64,000 nt of DNA from Salinibacter ruber DSM 13855 (GTDB lineage: Bacteria; Bacteroidota; Rhodothermia; Rhodothermales; Salinibacteraceae): NCBI RefSeq assembly GCF_000013045.1, contig NC_007677.1, forward strand, positions 124,001 to 188,000. Direction: 5' to 3'. Under the pieces are notes generated by a model, which worked only from the letters and a program-made list of their open reading frames with translations, did no database searches and was not told where the DNA came from. The stretch's first letter is position 1. Each line of letters opens with the position of its first letter. Below, piece by piece: positions 53,606-63,532 of this stretch. The translations under genes were made by a program, and so were the position numbers.

Positions 53606-54052
53606 ATGGCCCCTTCCCCTTCGCCGGATTCGCGTCCCGCCGCCGTCCTCGACGAGGCAGCGGAGACGCGCATCGTCCACGCCGTGTTTCCCGGTGACAC
53701 GAACCACTACCACACGCTCTTCGGCGGCACGGCCCTGGAATGGATGGACCAGGCCGCGTTCATCTGCGCGACGCGCTGGTGCCGGACGAAGGTCGTGACG
53801 GTCCGCACGAGCGAGATTGACTACAAGCATCCCGTCCCCGAGGGCACGATCGTCGAGCTCATCGCCCGGATCGCGGACACGGGCACGACGTCCCTCACCG
53901 TCCGCGTCGACATGTTCATCGAGCCGATGGACGAGCACGACCGGACGCTCGCCTGCACCGGCCAATTTACCCTCGTGGCCCTGGACGACCAGGACAACCC
54001 GACGCCGGTGCCCGGCCCCGCGTCCGCGACGCAGGACGAGCCACAGTCGTGA
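53606..54052 (+). CDS. Acyl-CoA thioesterase (hotdog fold)
   Basis: A 148-residue single hotdog domain hydrolysing acyl-CoA thioesters. The active-site helix region reads 'DTNHYHTLFGGTALEWMDQAAFICA' (Asn then the conserved G-G), and 'TVRTSEIDYKHPVPEGTIVEL' follows, as in YciA/BFIT-type enzymes. The acidic, Pro-rich C-terminal tail is typical of halophiles. It starts 50 bp after nrdA and converges with the transporter gene. Confidence 0.92.
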   Translation: MAPSPSPDSRPAAVLDEAAETRIVHAVFPGDTNHYHTLFGGTALEWMDQAAFICATRWCRTKVVTVRTSEIDYKHPVPEGTIVELIARIADTGTTSLTVRVDMFIEPMDEHDRTLACTGQFTLVALDDQDNPTPVPGPASATQDEPQS

Positions 54053-54130
54053 CCACGGGACGGCGTCGGCCTCGGGAGGCGGCCGTGACGGCCCGGGCCC
54101 CGGCCCGCGCAGGGCGGCATGCGCTCGTCC

Positions 54131-55294
54131 TCACCTGCCCGGACGGATCTGGCCGGGCCGCCCCGCACGCAGGCCCACGGCCGTCTTTGCCACGAGGGCA
54201 AACGCCAGGAGGGCGAGGGGGGCCGCCCACCCACCTGTGAGGTCGTGCAGCAAGCCAAAGACCGCCGGCCCGGCCGCCGCCACGAGGTAGCCGACCGACT
54301 GCGCCATGCCCGACAGCTCGGTTGCCGTCTCGGCATCGGCGGCCCGCAGGACGAGCAGAAGCAGCGCCAGCCCGAACGTACCGCCCAGGACGAAGCCGAG
54401 GACCGAGACCCACAGGGAGGCCAGCGGCGCCCCGGGCCACGCCAGCCCGGCCAGCGCGGTCCCCTCCACGAGCGCGAGCAAGCAGATGGTGCGCCGCTGG
54501 TCCGCCCGTCGCGCGGCCCACGTCGGCACGACCGCCGAGCCGGCCACCCCCATCACCTGCGAGAGCGCAAGCAGCCCGCCCGCGGCGGCCGGGTCGAAGC
54601 CACGCGCCTGCAGGAAGCCCGGCAGCCAGGCGAGGGCGATGTAAAACGTGAGCGACTGAAGGCCCATGAAGAGGGCGACCTGCCACGCCAGCGACGAGCG
54701 TGCAAGGGCCCGAAGCGAGTCACCGATGTTGTAGGACGCACGGGCGGGCGCACCGGCTCGGAGCTGGGGCAGCCACACCAGGAGGGCGGCGACCGCGGGC
54801 ACGGCCCAAGCCCCCAAAGCGCCCCGCCACCCGAGCACACCGGCCAGCGGGACGGTCGTGCCCGCCCCAATCGCCGCGCCCGCCCCGATCCCGCTCGAAT
54901 AGAGGCTGGTCATCACGCCGGAGTGCTCCGGAAAGTCCCGCTTGACGAGCGAGGGCAGGAGCACGTTGCCCAGCGCGATGCCCACCCCAAAGAGCACCGT
55001 GCCCCCGAAGAGGGGCGCCGTTGAGGGGGCTGCTCGCGCAAGCGTCCCGACCGCGACGAGCGAGAGCGCCGCGGCCAGTGCCCCCTCGGTGCCCAGCCGC
55101 CGCGTCGCCAACGGCGTGAGCGCCGAGACAAGCCCGAAAGCCAGAAGCGGCAGCGTCGTGAGCAGACCGAGGGCCGCGTTGGAGAGGCCCGTGGCCCCGC
55201 GAATGCTCTCCACGAGCGGGCCCACGCTCGCAAGCGCCGGGCGCAGGTTGAGCGAAATCAGCAGGATGCCCAGAATCAGAAGGCCGCGCTGCAA
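54131..55294 (-). CDS. CynX/NimT-family MFS transporter
   Basis: A 387-residue protein with about 12 hydrophobic segments. The family start 'LISLNLRPALASVGPLVESI' is clear, together with 'TSLYSSGIGAGAAIGAGTTVPL' and 'LALLLLVLRAADAETATELSGMAQSVGYLVAAAGPAVFG', which mark the CynX/NimT (2-nitroimidazole/cyanate-type) branch of the major facilitator superfamily. The true substrate is unknown. The start is a TTG at 55294, with no nearby ATG at a better position. Confidence 0.9.
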   Translation of the reverse strand: MQRGLLILGILLISLNLRPALASVGPLVESIRGATGLSNAALGLLTTLPLLAFGLVSALTPLATRRLGTEGALAAALSLVAVGTLARAAPSTAPLFGGTVLFGVGIALGNVLLPSLVKRDFPEHSGVMTSLYSSGIGAGAAIGAGTTVPLAGVLGWRGALGAWAVPAVAALLVWLPQLRAGAPARASYNIGDSLRALARSSLAWQVALFMGLQSLTFYIALAWLPGFLQARGFDPAAAGGLLALSQVMGVAGSAVVPTWAARRADQRRTICLLALVEGTALAGLAWPGAPLASLWVSVLGFVLGGTFGLALLLLVLRAADAETATELSGMAQSVGYLVAAAGPAVFGLLHDLTGGWAAPLALLAFALVAKTAVGLRAGRPGQIRPGR

Positions 55295-56255
55295 CCGAGA
55301 CTCCGATTCGCGGCGGGGACGGGTAATTTGGCGAATGATGCGAAGTGCCTAGTGGTACAAGTAGTGGAAGTGCCAAAAACTCGGAGGGCCCGCCAGGTCC
55401 CCCAGTCCGGGATGGAGCCGACGGACGGGGGCAGAAGCGGCGTCAGCCACGTCCGGGCCGCTCCCCTCATGCTCCGAGTTGCCCCCAATGGACCGGTCCG
55501 ATCGGGCGCCCGGCGTTCTCGGCTCAACTTTTGCCCAGCGGCTTTAAGGATTTAAACGACCAACCGGACAGAAGCTGAAAAGTGCCCTTCAGCACGATGA
55601 ACGTAGGGCTAAGGCGGAACATCTGGAGCGTCGTGTCCCGGACTGATCCGAATATGAGAGCACGAGAGTGCAACAACGCCGATGTATCACATTGCCATTG
55701 CCTGGATGTCTTCTGCAAACCATTGGGACAGGATTCCTAGCAACAGTAGGGCAAGCAGAATCGATGTCATGGGCTCACCGATGATGGCCGGTCTGCCCTG
55801 CTACATATCTCGAATGTACCTGTTGCGGGGAGCGTCTGCAGGCACCTCTTCTGGATGCTGTATGCATCGCTCCTGGCTATTTTGCCCCACGAGACCTGTC
55901 CCGATCAGAAGGGTTCTCCAACAGAAGGATGGCGTGACGGCCCGTTCCTGGAACGCAACCTCCCAGGCCAGTCTGTCGCCTGCGCCCGATCCACTCCACC
56001 TGTAAACCGACTAGAACTGTCCTCGTCGGAAAAACGAGTGGAGACGGGCACCCGCTGATACTCCGGTCCCTGACACGAGTGAGGCAAACTTCATTCAGGC
56101 CCTCGGCGGTGACGTGCTGACAGGAAATGCCTCCGTTTCCGAGCCTTCCGGCCGCGTCGGGCGGTCAGAAACGGCCGTCAGGCGTGACCGCCGGTGGTAC
56201 AGTTCCCGGTGACCCGTTTCCTCTTGCCTGGAGTGAGTTCTTCGCCAGGGGGTAA

Positions 56256-56281
56256 AAGCCTCATGTGAAAGCCTCATGTGA
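56256..56281. repeat. 13-bp tandem repeat
   Basis: aagcctcatgtga at 56256-56268 is repeated exactly at 56269-56281 within the coding-poor stretch. Confidence 0.8.
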
Positions 56282-56912
56282 ATGGCCTGGCCTGATTCCA
56301 GAGGGGGCTAACTGCTTCTCAAGGCTGGTCGGCACGGCTCAAAAGCCGTCTCTCAGATCGTCCGGACGATCTCCCCAAACGGGCTTTGACAAACGATGAC
56401 TGCGTGTCTCGCCTCGACATCAGTCGATGGGGCTTTCCGATGAGCTCAGACGAGGGGTGTTATCTCCGCGTGGGTGCCTCCTCCGTATGCTCCTCCACGT
56501 GAGAATGTCGCCCACGTGAAACCACGCACCACGTACGACCAGCCGCACACCCAGCAGCGTGCAGATAGAGTACAGCAGCGGGCTGCAGCAGCTTTCAGGA
56601 CAGCTTCGAGAAGAAAACAGGCGCACGCGTCGGCCGGGGGCGTGCGTGCTGCCCCACCGTCTTCATTTCTGGTCAGTTCTCTGTCGTCAACGCTGATGGG
56701 AGCACACTTTCTCTAGCGTAAAACTGCGCATCTCCTGCGCGCTAAAAAGTAAAATAAAGTTTTGTATAAGTGTATGGGCACCCCAAGGCCTCACCTCTTT
56801 TGTAGACATGCGGGATCCTCAGAACAGCTTCAGAGAGGGAGAGACGGCTCTGTAACTCTTTCTTCACTATGAAGCGCGACCAACTCCAGTGCGCAGTGGT
56901 GTCATGTAAACA

Positions 56913-56940
56913 CTAAAAAACAAAAGTTATTTTGTTTTAG
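56913..56940. promoter_or_regulatory. AT-rich palindrome upstream of the CHRD lipoprotein
   Basis: ctaaaaaacaaaa pairs with ttttgttttag around a gtta loop, with a two-base bulge. It sits about 175 bp before the lipoprotein start in an unusually AT-rich segment. It could be an operator or the terminator of a lost gene. Confidence 0.5.
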
Positions 56941-57115
56941 GGTGAGGAAAAGCCCGAACCCGATCAACAAACTGCTTTCGGGTCCCCTGGTGCTGGTCTC
57001 TGAATCCTGGAGGGCAAATCGATCGGGATTCTGAAGCGAGATTCAGCGGGTTTCGGAGCCCAAAAAGAGCACTTTTGCTACTCGATATCTCTCAGAATGA
57101 CGCCACACACCAACG

Positions 57116-58819
57116 ATGCACACCGATATGTTTACATTTTCGCGCGCCTTTGCTGCGCTGCTTCTGGCGGGCCTCCTGGTTCTGGCCGGCTGTGACAGCA
57201 GCGACTCCGGGATGGACGATCAGCAGACACAGGAGCCGTCCGTCGAACGAAGTGTGACGTTTAACACGCAAGCCCTTGACCTGACGGCGGGGGACACTGA
57301 GCTCCGGCTCGCCAACGTGACGGCCAGCGAAGGAGACACGCTCGTCGTGACGACCGACAATGGCGACGGTGCCTTTGGCGATGAGACTGTCGTTGCTACC
57401 CGACCGGTCACCTCGGACCTTGATGGAGACGAGGTTCTGGTCGATGTCGGGCAGGACGCCGGTCCAGTGGACCACGCCGCTCACGTCTCGACCGACGGGA
57501 CGATCTCCGGCGTAGAGGCAAGCAGCCAGACGGCGGCCGTCTACGCAATCAATCAGTTCCAGTGGGCCGACGAGGCCTACGATGGGCCCGTGGGGGCAGT
57601 CACGGTCGACGCGATTGAGGTTCTCTATCAGGGGAACGTCGGCGCGAAGACGCTCTCGATCGACCTCCACACCGGAAACAGCTCGTCCGGTCAGGTAGGG
57701 GCGTTCATCGGCATCAGCGAGAGGGACCTAGCCGTCAATGAGGTCCATGAGAACGTGGCGCTCGATGTCCTCGAGCCGGTCGACCCGAACGACGACTCTC
57801 CCCAGCAGGTCTTCGACACGATTGAGGAGACCGGCGACTTCTTCGCGATGATCCACCGCGGCCCGGCGGGCCTTGCGCCGAATCCGAACCTCGCAGGTCC
57901 AGGCGCGGCGGCGGGCACGCCCCCCTTCCTCGGTGATGCGGATGGCTACCGCGTTCCGGCCCAGCAGCCCGCCCTCGCGACGACTACTGGTCCGGGGACC
58001 GGCGGCGACTTCGCGAATGTTGAAGTCAACGTGCCGGACGTAAGACTATCGGACCTCCCAACGACCACCTACGAGGCGACAATCGAGGGCTCGCAAATCA
58101 CCGACGATGCACGAGGTTCTGCACCGGGTGCAATTCCGACGAGTGAAACGTCAACTGGAAGTGGGACCGCGGAGCTCGAATTTGTCGTGCGTGACGGAGA
58201 GATCCAGCTCGACTACACGATTACTCTTCAGGGCTTGAACTTCGATAAGGTCCTTCGAGGCTCGAAGAACGCCAACGCCTCTAGCCAAGACCTAAACAAG
58301 CTGATTGGGCTTCACCTCCACACCAACGTCCGTGGGCGGCTCGGCCCGGTGTCCTTTGCGGTCGTGGGACAGGGTGACCCGCAAACTACCGTGACTCGTG
58401 GCGTGGAGCTTTCCAACGGTGACCTGGTGAATACGTCTCATCTAATCGCATCCAACGTGCCGGCCAGCCGCCCGAACCGGGCCATTGGCTTCAATCCCGG
58501 CATCGCGGCGGAGGGGCTCACCGGCGATTCGGACCGGACGTTGACCTACGATTCTGCGAACAACGAGCTCACGATTGAAGGCACCTGGACCCGAGAGGAA
58601 GGAGACGCTGAGGGCCTTTCCTCAGCCCGCGCGCCAGCCGGGGATGCCTCGATCGAGCCGGCCGGCGGGATCGAGTTCGTGACGACGCCGGCGCAGATGG
58701 CCCAACGGATCGTGGACCAGAACATCCAGCCCGGTGGGGACACGCCGTTCTCCCTCAACCACCACACCGCCGAGAACCTTAACGGCGAGATGCGCGGCCA
58801 GATTGTCGCGACGCAATAG
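57116..58819 (+). CDS. DUF7282/CHRD-domain lipoprotein
   Basis: A 567-residue lipoprotein with lipobox 'LVLAGC' (Cys about 26). The first 130 mature residues match the DUF7282 pattern of halophile surface proteins ('VTFNTQALDLTAGD', then 'TLVVTTDNGDG'). The C-terminal 250 residues form a CHRD (chordin-type) domain, with 'YEATIEGSQITDD', 'LHLHTNVRGRLG' and the ending 'FSLNHHTAENLNGEMRGQI'. It probably sits on the outer membrane. Function unknown. A strong terminator follows. Confidence 0.85.
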   Translation: MHTDMFTFSRAFAALLLAGLLVLAGCDSSDSGMDDQQTQEPSVERSVTFNTQALDLTAGDTELRLANVTASEGDTLVVTTDNGDGAFGDETVVATRPVTSDLDGDEVLVDVGQDAGPVDHAAHVSTDGTISGVEASSQTAAVYAINQFQWADEAYDGPVGAVTVDAIEVLYQGNVGAKTLSIDLHTGNSSSGQVGAFIGISERDLAVNEVHENVALDVLEPVDPNDDSPQQVFDTIEETGDFFAMIHRGPAGLAPNPNLAGPGAAAGTPPFLGDADGYRVPAQQPALATTTGPGTGGDFANVEVNVPDVRLSDLPTTTYEATIEGSQITDDARGSAPGAIPTSETSTGSGTAELEFVVRDGEIQLDYTITLQGLNFDKVLRGSKNANASSQDLNKLIGLHLHTNVRGRLGPVSFAVVGQGDPQTTVTRGVELSNGDLVNTSHLIASNVPASRPNRAIGFNPGIAAEGLTGDSDRTLTYDSANNELTIEGTWTREEGDAEGLSSARAPAGDASIEPAGGIEFVTTPAQMAQRIVDQNIQPGGDTPFSLNHHTAENLNGEMRGQIVATQ

Positions 58820-58882
58820 GACCTCTGCTGTACGGCCGAGCAGTGCGCAGAGAAGTTCCCCGTGCCAAGCGCCCACGCCAAG

Positions 58883-58919
58883 AAAGCCCCCATCGGCACG
58901 AGGCCGGTGGGGGGCTTTT
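58883..58919 (+). terminator. Intrinsic terminator after the CHRD lipoprotein
   Basis: aaagcccccatcggc pairs with gccggtggggggcttt (one bulged base, loop acgag), and a short T-run follows. This is a good rho-independent terminator, 64 bp after the stop codon. Confidence 0.85.
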
Positions 58920-59045
58920 CGGAGCGCAGCTTTTTGTAGAGCAGCTTTCAAAAAGGTGGCACGCCGCAACCAATCGCCTTAGATACTTCCTCTTGGGCGC
59001 GTCCCCAAGGATCCCACTCTACTCTTTACACAAACCACCAAGCTC

Positions 59046-59567
59046 ATGAGTATCACCCGTTCTACCGTCGTGAAGACATGGGGCCTGGCCGTTCTTATCG
59101 GCTGGGTTGGGTCCCAAGTCATCACCTCACTTTCCTCTACCTTCTCGAACGTGCCGTTTGCGATCACCGCCCTGTGGCTGGTCGGGGCCCTGCTTCCAAT
59201 CACAGTATCCTTTTTCTGGGACCGACCAGAGTCTAGCGACCAGACCCTCTCCCTCTTGTGGCCGGCGCTAGGCGTGACTGGGATTCTGATCAATTTTGGG
59301 GTCTCACTTGGGGCCATTCCCGCCGGCGAGACGATTGAGGTGCTGGCCTATGGAGTGCTCTGGTTCGCGGGCCCCGGGATCGGATTTGCGGCAACCGCCG
59401 CCCTCACGGCCGGGCCGAATGCCTCGGTGTACGGATGGGCCGCCGTTGCAAACTTCGCCGGAGCGGTCGCAGCCCTTGTCGCGCCGATGGCACTCCTTCC
59501 GACCTACTTCCTCGGGGCTGCCGTGCTTCAGGCCACACCGATGCTCTACGATGGGTTCAGCGGATAA
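59046..59567 (+). CDS. Polytopic membrane protein, unknown function
   Basis: A 173-residue protein with five hydrophobic segments, at about 12-28, 39-57, 70-88, 96-116 and 128-155. It is rich in Gly/Ala and has no charged catalytic motif. No family is recognised. It starts 56 bp before the flavin reductase ATG (stop to start) and is probably co-transcribed with it. Confidence 0.75.
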   Translation: MSITRSTVVKTWGLAVLIGWVGSQVITSLSSTFSNVPFAITALWLVGALLPITVSFFWDRPESSDQTLSLLWPALGVTGILINFGVSLGAIPAGETIEVLAYGVLWFAGPGIGFAATAALTAGPNASVYGWAAVANFAGAVAALVAPMALLPTYFLGAAVLQATPMLYDGFSG

Positions 59568-59623
59568 CCCCGGGTCCCCGTTCTTCCTGCTCATCCTCCC
59601 ACGTCACACGTTACAATCCTGCC

Positions 59624-60331
59624 ATGGCTTCCGACACGCTAGAGACCACGCTTACCTCCATCCACGAAATGACCCCTCGGGTCAAGCAGTTCATTCTTGA
59701 GGCGGGGGACCATACCTTCTCCTACCAGCCGGGCCAGCACGTCGTGATCAAGTTTGAGCAGAACGGAGACGTCGTCGGGCGGCCCTACACGCCGGTCAAC
59801 CTGCCGGGCACCGGGGCCCTGGCCCTCGGCATCAAGCGCTACGAGGACGGCACGGCCTCGACCTGGATGCACGACCGGTCGGTGGGGGAGGAGATCACAA
59901 TTACCAAGCCCAGCGGCAACCTGCATCTACGCGACCTGGATCGGGACGTGGTCTTCCTCTCGACGGGGACGGGCATCACCCCGATGATCGCGATGCTCAA
60001 GCAGTACTTGAGCGAGGGCAGCGGCCGGGCGGCGTTCCTCTACGGGGAGCGGACGCAGGAGGACATCATGTACCGGGAGACCCTCGACCACCTGTCCGCG
60101 GGCCGCGACAATCTGGAGGTGCTCTACTCCCTGTCCGACGAGGACTGGGACGGGCCGACCGGGCACGTACAGACCCACCTGGGCGATGTAGTGGACGAGC
60201 GCTTCGAGAACCCGCACTACTACATCTGCGGGATCCCCCCGATGGTGGTCGACAGCGAAGAGATGCTGCAGGAGGAGGGCGTCGACGACGGCCGCATCTT
60301 CACCGAGGGCTGGGAAAGCGACGCGGTATAA
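59624..60331 (+). CDS. Ferredoxin-NADP reductase-like flavoprotein
   Basis: A 235-residue FAD/NAD(P)-binding oxidoreductase. The FAD motif RxYT/S reads 'GRPYTPVNLPG', the phosphate-binding region is 'HDRSVGEEITITKPSGNL', the NAD(P) loop 'FLSTGTGITPMIAML', and 'YYICGIPPMVVDS' is the C-terminal GxxP-like motif. There is no fused ferredoxin or globin domain, so it should pass electrons between NAD(P)H and a separate carrier. The likely partner could be a cytochrome or ferredoxin; none is adjacent. Confidence 0.9.
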   Translation: MASDTLETTLTSIHEMTPRVKQFILEAGDHTFSYQPGQHVVIKFEQNGDVVGRPYTPVNLPGTGALALGIKRYEDGTASTWMHDRSVGEEITITKPSGNLHLRDLDRDVVFLSTGTGITPMIAMLKQYLSEGSGRAAFLYGERTQEDIMYRETLDHLSAGRDNLEVLYSLSDEDWDGPTGHVQTHLGDVVDERFENPHYYICGIPPMVVDSEEMLQEEGVDDGRIFTEGWESDAV

Positions 60332-60797
60332 GCGACGCAGTGTAGCAGCCACAGTGTAGATCCCTGCCTGCTGCCGTTGCTTCTGCACGCACAGTTGGCC
60401 AACTGCCTGCAGAGGACCGGCTGTCTCCGAGGAAGAAAAGCTTTCTCTTTTCGAGGGGCTGTACTGGAGTTCCGTCCCGCTTCGAAGACCGCTTGTATGC
60501 GCCATCCCCCCAGCAGCTATGCTCGAAGTGGTTCTGTTTTCCCTGCCACCTGTCCTCCGTGGCAGCCATTCCAGGGGGGGGTTTCCCCTCGTCTTTTTTG
60601 TCCACTACGCTCTTGGTCTCATCCACTCGCCCATGTTGATGCCTGATTCGGGTCAAGATTCTGCGCCGCTCCCGACTGGAGGAGACCGTGAAGCCCTCTG
60701 CGACTGAAAAGAAACCAAATGTCTGTTTCAGGTATTCCAGACAGCTATGAAGCGCAAACGTTGAGTCTCATTGTCCTTCACCTCCGATCAACCTTCA
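60332..60797. other. Intergenic, 466 bp, no gene recognised
   Basis: No motif-bearing ORF. It contains short hairpins (for example gaaaagctttc at about 60436) and should carry the promoter of the SufR-like regulator. Confidence 0.45.
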
Positions 60798-61436
60798 ATG
60801 GACGAGCTCCCGCTTCTGCAAGCCCTCCTTGGTGGAACCCGTCGCCAGATCGTTCAGCTGCTTCGGCCGGAGGACCGCACGGTTCGAGAACTGGCCGACC
60901 ACCTGGGGCTTACGCGAAATGCCGTCCGAGCACAGCTCTCGAATCTGAAGTCCGACGGCATCGTGGAGGTTACAGGCCGGCGCCCCACTGAACGGAAGCC
61001 GGAGCACGTCTACGGGCTCACCCGGAAGGCGGAAGATCTCTTTCCGAAGCCGTACGATACGCTTTTGAACACCCTCCTCTCCGTTCTTCAGAAGACGGAA
61101 TGGGTGAATGCGGACCCAATCCTTGAGGAAACCGGGCGGCGGCTCGGGCAGATGGAAAAACCGGATGTGCTGGTTTCGGAAGCTTCCGTGCGGGTCGGCC
61201 ACGCCCGCGACGTGCTTGAAAAGATGGGAGGGCTCCCGCAGATGCATGAGGAAGAACAGCAGTACCGCCTGGAGGGAAGCAGCTGCCCCTTGTCCGCCAG
61301 CGTGCGGGCTCACGGAGAGGTAGCCTGTGACCTGGCACGGGCAATGATTGAGGAGCTGACCGAGCTCCCCGTCGAGCGGCGCTGCGACGCTGATGGGGAG
61401 TGTCCTCAGTGCGAGTTTGTCGTCGATGCGACGTAG
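60798..61436 (+). CDS. SufR-like winged-helix regulator with C-terminal cysteines
   Basis: A 212-residue DeoR/ArsR-type regulator. Residues 10-75 form a winged helix ('LADHLGLTRNAVRAQLSNLKSDG', 'RPTERKPEHVYGLT'). The C-terminal half has a Cys set, 'EGSSCPLSAS', 'VACDLAR', 'RRCDADGECPQCEF', in the arrangement of SufR-type iron-sulfur-sensing repressors. It may sense Fe-S status, oxygen or NO. No suf genes are nearby; the nearest candidate targets are the flavin reductase and membrane protein upstream. ATG 60798 was chosen over the upstream TTG at 60771. Confidence 0.85.
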   Translation: MDELPLLQALLGGTRRQIVQLLRPEDRTVRELADHLGLTRNAVRAQLSNLKSDGIVEVTGRRPTERKPEHVYGLTRKAEDLFPKPYDTLLNTLLSVLQKTEWVNADPILEETGRRLGQMEKPDVLVSEASVRVGHARDVLEKMGGLPQMHEEEQQYRLEGSSCPLSASVRAHGEVACDLARAMIEELTELPVERRCDADGECPQCEFVVDAT

Positions 61437-62123
61437 AACGTTTGCCCGCCTTTCGGCAGCATTGCACCTCACCACGGGGACTTCGCCGTGGGGCACCGTC
61501 TACCGTTGGGCACCGCATTCCGTGTCGGGTAACCTTCTTCATCGAAGGGAAAAGAAAGAGCAATTTCCGCTCCTCCGACCGATGCAGGCTGTGATTTGGA
61601 AAGCGACGTGTAGGCCGGGGGCCGCGGAATTGAAGTCCCCTTTGTCTCCGCGAGCGTACTGATCTGTCGGACGCCTCGGGCGGGTGGTTTGCACCAGAAG
61701 AAGCTCTCTCCTCGGGCCTAGGACTCGAAAGAGCACACCGCCAGTCCGGCCGAGGCCGAGGTCATAGCTAGTCGAAACGAGAAGGCTACTGCCAGTAGCC
61801 TTCCGGCTCTCCAACAACCTGAGATGTTCGGAGACGCCACAGGGAGAACCGCGAGGGCCGCCCCCGGCACGCCCCCCTGTCGGCGACCCGGAAGCAGGCG
61901 CTACCGGGCAGACGTTCCACGTCTGTATGATCTTTTAGAATCAGTTTGCAGAGCCTCGTATTCCAAAGAGTGGATTCCATCCCGTAGCCTTCGTCACCCT
62001 GAGGCAAACCGGTTGCCCGACGATCGCCCACCAGGAGTCGTCAGGCGCCCGCAAGGGAGCCGAGGGGGGACCGTGACGGGAGGCAGGGCCCGCGCAATGA
62101 CATCCATCGACCAGTAGCCCCCA
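61437..62123. other. Intergenic, about 0.7 kb, no gene recognised
   Basis: Only short ORFs without motifs. It separates the SufR-like regulator from the pilin-like gene. Confidence 0.45.
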
Positions 62124-62594
62124 ATGGGTCAACAGCAACTTCTTCTGCTCGCACTTTCTGCGGTAATCGTTGGCCTCTCCGTCGTCGCCGGGATCGAGGC
62201 GTTCGGCGAGGGCCAGCGGCAGGCTACCCAGGACGCCCTCGCTCAACGGTCTGTCTTGATTGGCACCGACATCGTCGTGGCCCACAAAAAGCCCTCTCAG
62301 CTTGGGGGCATCGACGTGAGCCATCCCTACCCGAGCGACGAAGCAATCGCCAGCGCGGTGGCGCCCGAGAGCTCCGGCCGGTACGGAAGTGGGATTTTGG
62401 CGATCGGGGCCGGGGAAACCGCCACCTGCGACATCGACCACTCCGACGGGGGCACCGTGGTGTACGTCGACTGCGGAAGCGAGCAGACCGGCCAGGGATA
62501 CCCGGACGGGCAAATTGTGAAGGCAAAGGTCGAGCCGGGGGCCGAGGACCCGGTGAAGGTCGTCGACACCGACGCCGACGGGCACAGCAACTAA
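62124..62594 (+). CDS. Pilin-like or short secreted membrane protein
   Basis: A 156-residue protein with one N-terminal hydrophobic helix ('QLLLLALSAVIVGLSVVAGIEAF'). The acidic soluble part has two Cys residues ('TATCDIDHS', 'VYVDCGSE') that could form a disulfide. The helix with Gly just before it recalls type IV pilin N-termini, but a classic prepilin peptidase site is not certain. No family name assigned. Confidence 0.65.
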   Translation: MGQQQLLLLALSAVIVGLSVVAGIEAFGEGQRQATQDALAQRSVLIGTDIVVAHKKPSQLGGIDVSHPYPSDEAIASAVAPESSGRYGSGILAIGAGETATCDIDHSDGGTVVYVDCGSEQTGQGYPDGQIVKAKVEPGAEDPVKVVDTDADGHSN

Positions 62595-62691
62595 GGCAGA
62601 GCGCCAGGCGGGGCACGAGGCACGTCGAACGGAAGCGGGGCCGCCAGCCCATCCCCGCGCGACTTGTGAATCCCAACATCCCCCCGACGAA

Positions 62692-62937
62692 ATGTGGACT
62701 GAAATCGCCATTGCACTGGTCGTGATCGCCGCCGCCGGCACGGCGTTCCTGGTCCTCAGGGGAGGCGCCTCCCCACGGCCGTCGAGCCGCAACCGCCAGA
62801 TTGAAACCCACCGGCGACGAAGACGACAGGCCCGGACGAAAGACGCCGGCCAGGACGACGGGATCGGGGCGGCAAACTCCACTGAGGACAGGCGCCCCGG
62901 GACAGATGCGATCTCGCGGTGGTCAGACTCGGCGTGA
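62692..62937 (+). CDS. Small membrane-anchored basic protein
   Basis: An 81-residue protein: one N-terminal membrane helix ('EIAIALVVIAAAGTAFLVL'), a strongly basic stretch ('ETHRRRRRQAR') and an acidic tail. No family recognised. It lies 97 bp after the pilin-like gene on the same strand and may be co-transcribed. Confidence 0.55.
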   Translation: MWTEIAIALVVIAAAGTAFLVLRGGASPRPSSRNRQIETHRRRRRQARTKDAGQDDGIGAANSTEDRRPGTDAISRWSDSA

Positions 62938-63109
62938 GGCGACAGTGAGTCGGGGACGATCCGCGTCCTCGCACATCGGAAGCGGAGACCAGAGGGCCCG
63001 GTCGTTCCGCTGAGGCGCCCCGAACTTCCACAGTCCGAACCGAGAAGCTGAAGCTTGATCCAGGCACGCGTGCTCGGAGGAGCTGGGGGCCGCCGGTGTG
63101 GGACTGCGT

Positions 63110-63532
63110 CTACCACGGGCGCGGGGACCTGAATGGCAGCCAGTGCAGGGGACGCGTGCCGGGGGGCGAGGCGCCGTGCCGCCGGTCAAGATGGGGCCGT
63201 TGGTCAAGATCGGCGCGGAGGGAGCGAACCGACGGGCGGGGCCGGTCCATGGAGCCGAGTTGACTGTGGGGCCTTGGCAGGCCGGAGCGGCGGGAAGAGG
63301 CGCCTGGAGGCCCAACCGGCCCGTCTGCATTGTGGGGCCCGGTCCCGGATGCCGTTCTGTAGGGGCCGGAGACACGCGGGGGAGGACCGTCCCAAGCGGG
63401 GAGCCGGGTTGGCCCTTCGTGTTCCGTCGGGGCGAAAGAAGAGATCAGGAGCGTCAGCGTGCCTGCCGCCCAGATTGCGGCTGCGCCCCAGACGACCACC
63501 GACCCAAATAGCACGCCGGACGTCCCAAACAT
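63110..63532 (-). CDS. Possible small membrane protein (doubtful)
   Basis: From ATG 63532 the minus-strand frame encodes a hydrophobic helix ('GVLFGSVVVWGAAAIWAAGTLTLLI') followed by a Pro/Gly/Arg/Ser-rich tail to 63110. The helix is a genuine-looking membrane segment, but the tail looks like non-coding GC-rich sequence, and plus-strand frames overlap it. The real protein, if any, may be shorter through a frameshift. Confidence 0.3.
   Translation of the reverse strand: MFGTSGVLFGSVVVWGAAAIWAAGTLTLLISSFAPTEHEGPTRLPAWDGPPPRVSGPYRTASGTGPHNADGPVGPPGASSRRSGLPRPHSQLGSMDRPRPSVRSLRADLDQRPHLDRRHGASPPGTRPLHWLPFRSPRPW

Larger units (their letters stand above)
55295..57115. other. Coding-poor stretch, 1.8 kb
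   Basis: No convincing gene in 1.8 kb, the longest such gap in the window. It contains a 13-bp tandem repeat (56256-56281) and several short hairpins. From about 56720 to 57110 it is clearly AT-richer than its surroundings, including a long palindrome at 56913-56940. The AT-rich end probably carries the promoter of the CHRD lipoprotein. Parts may be element remnants or foreign DNA. Confidence 0.5.
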
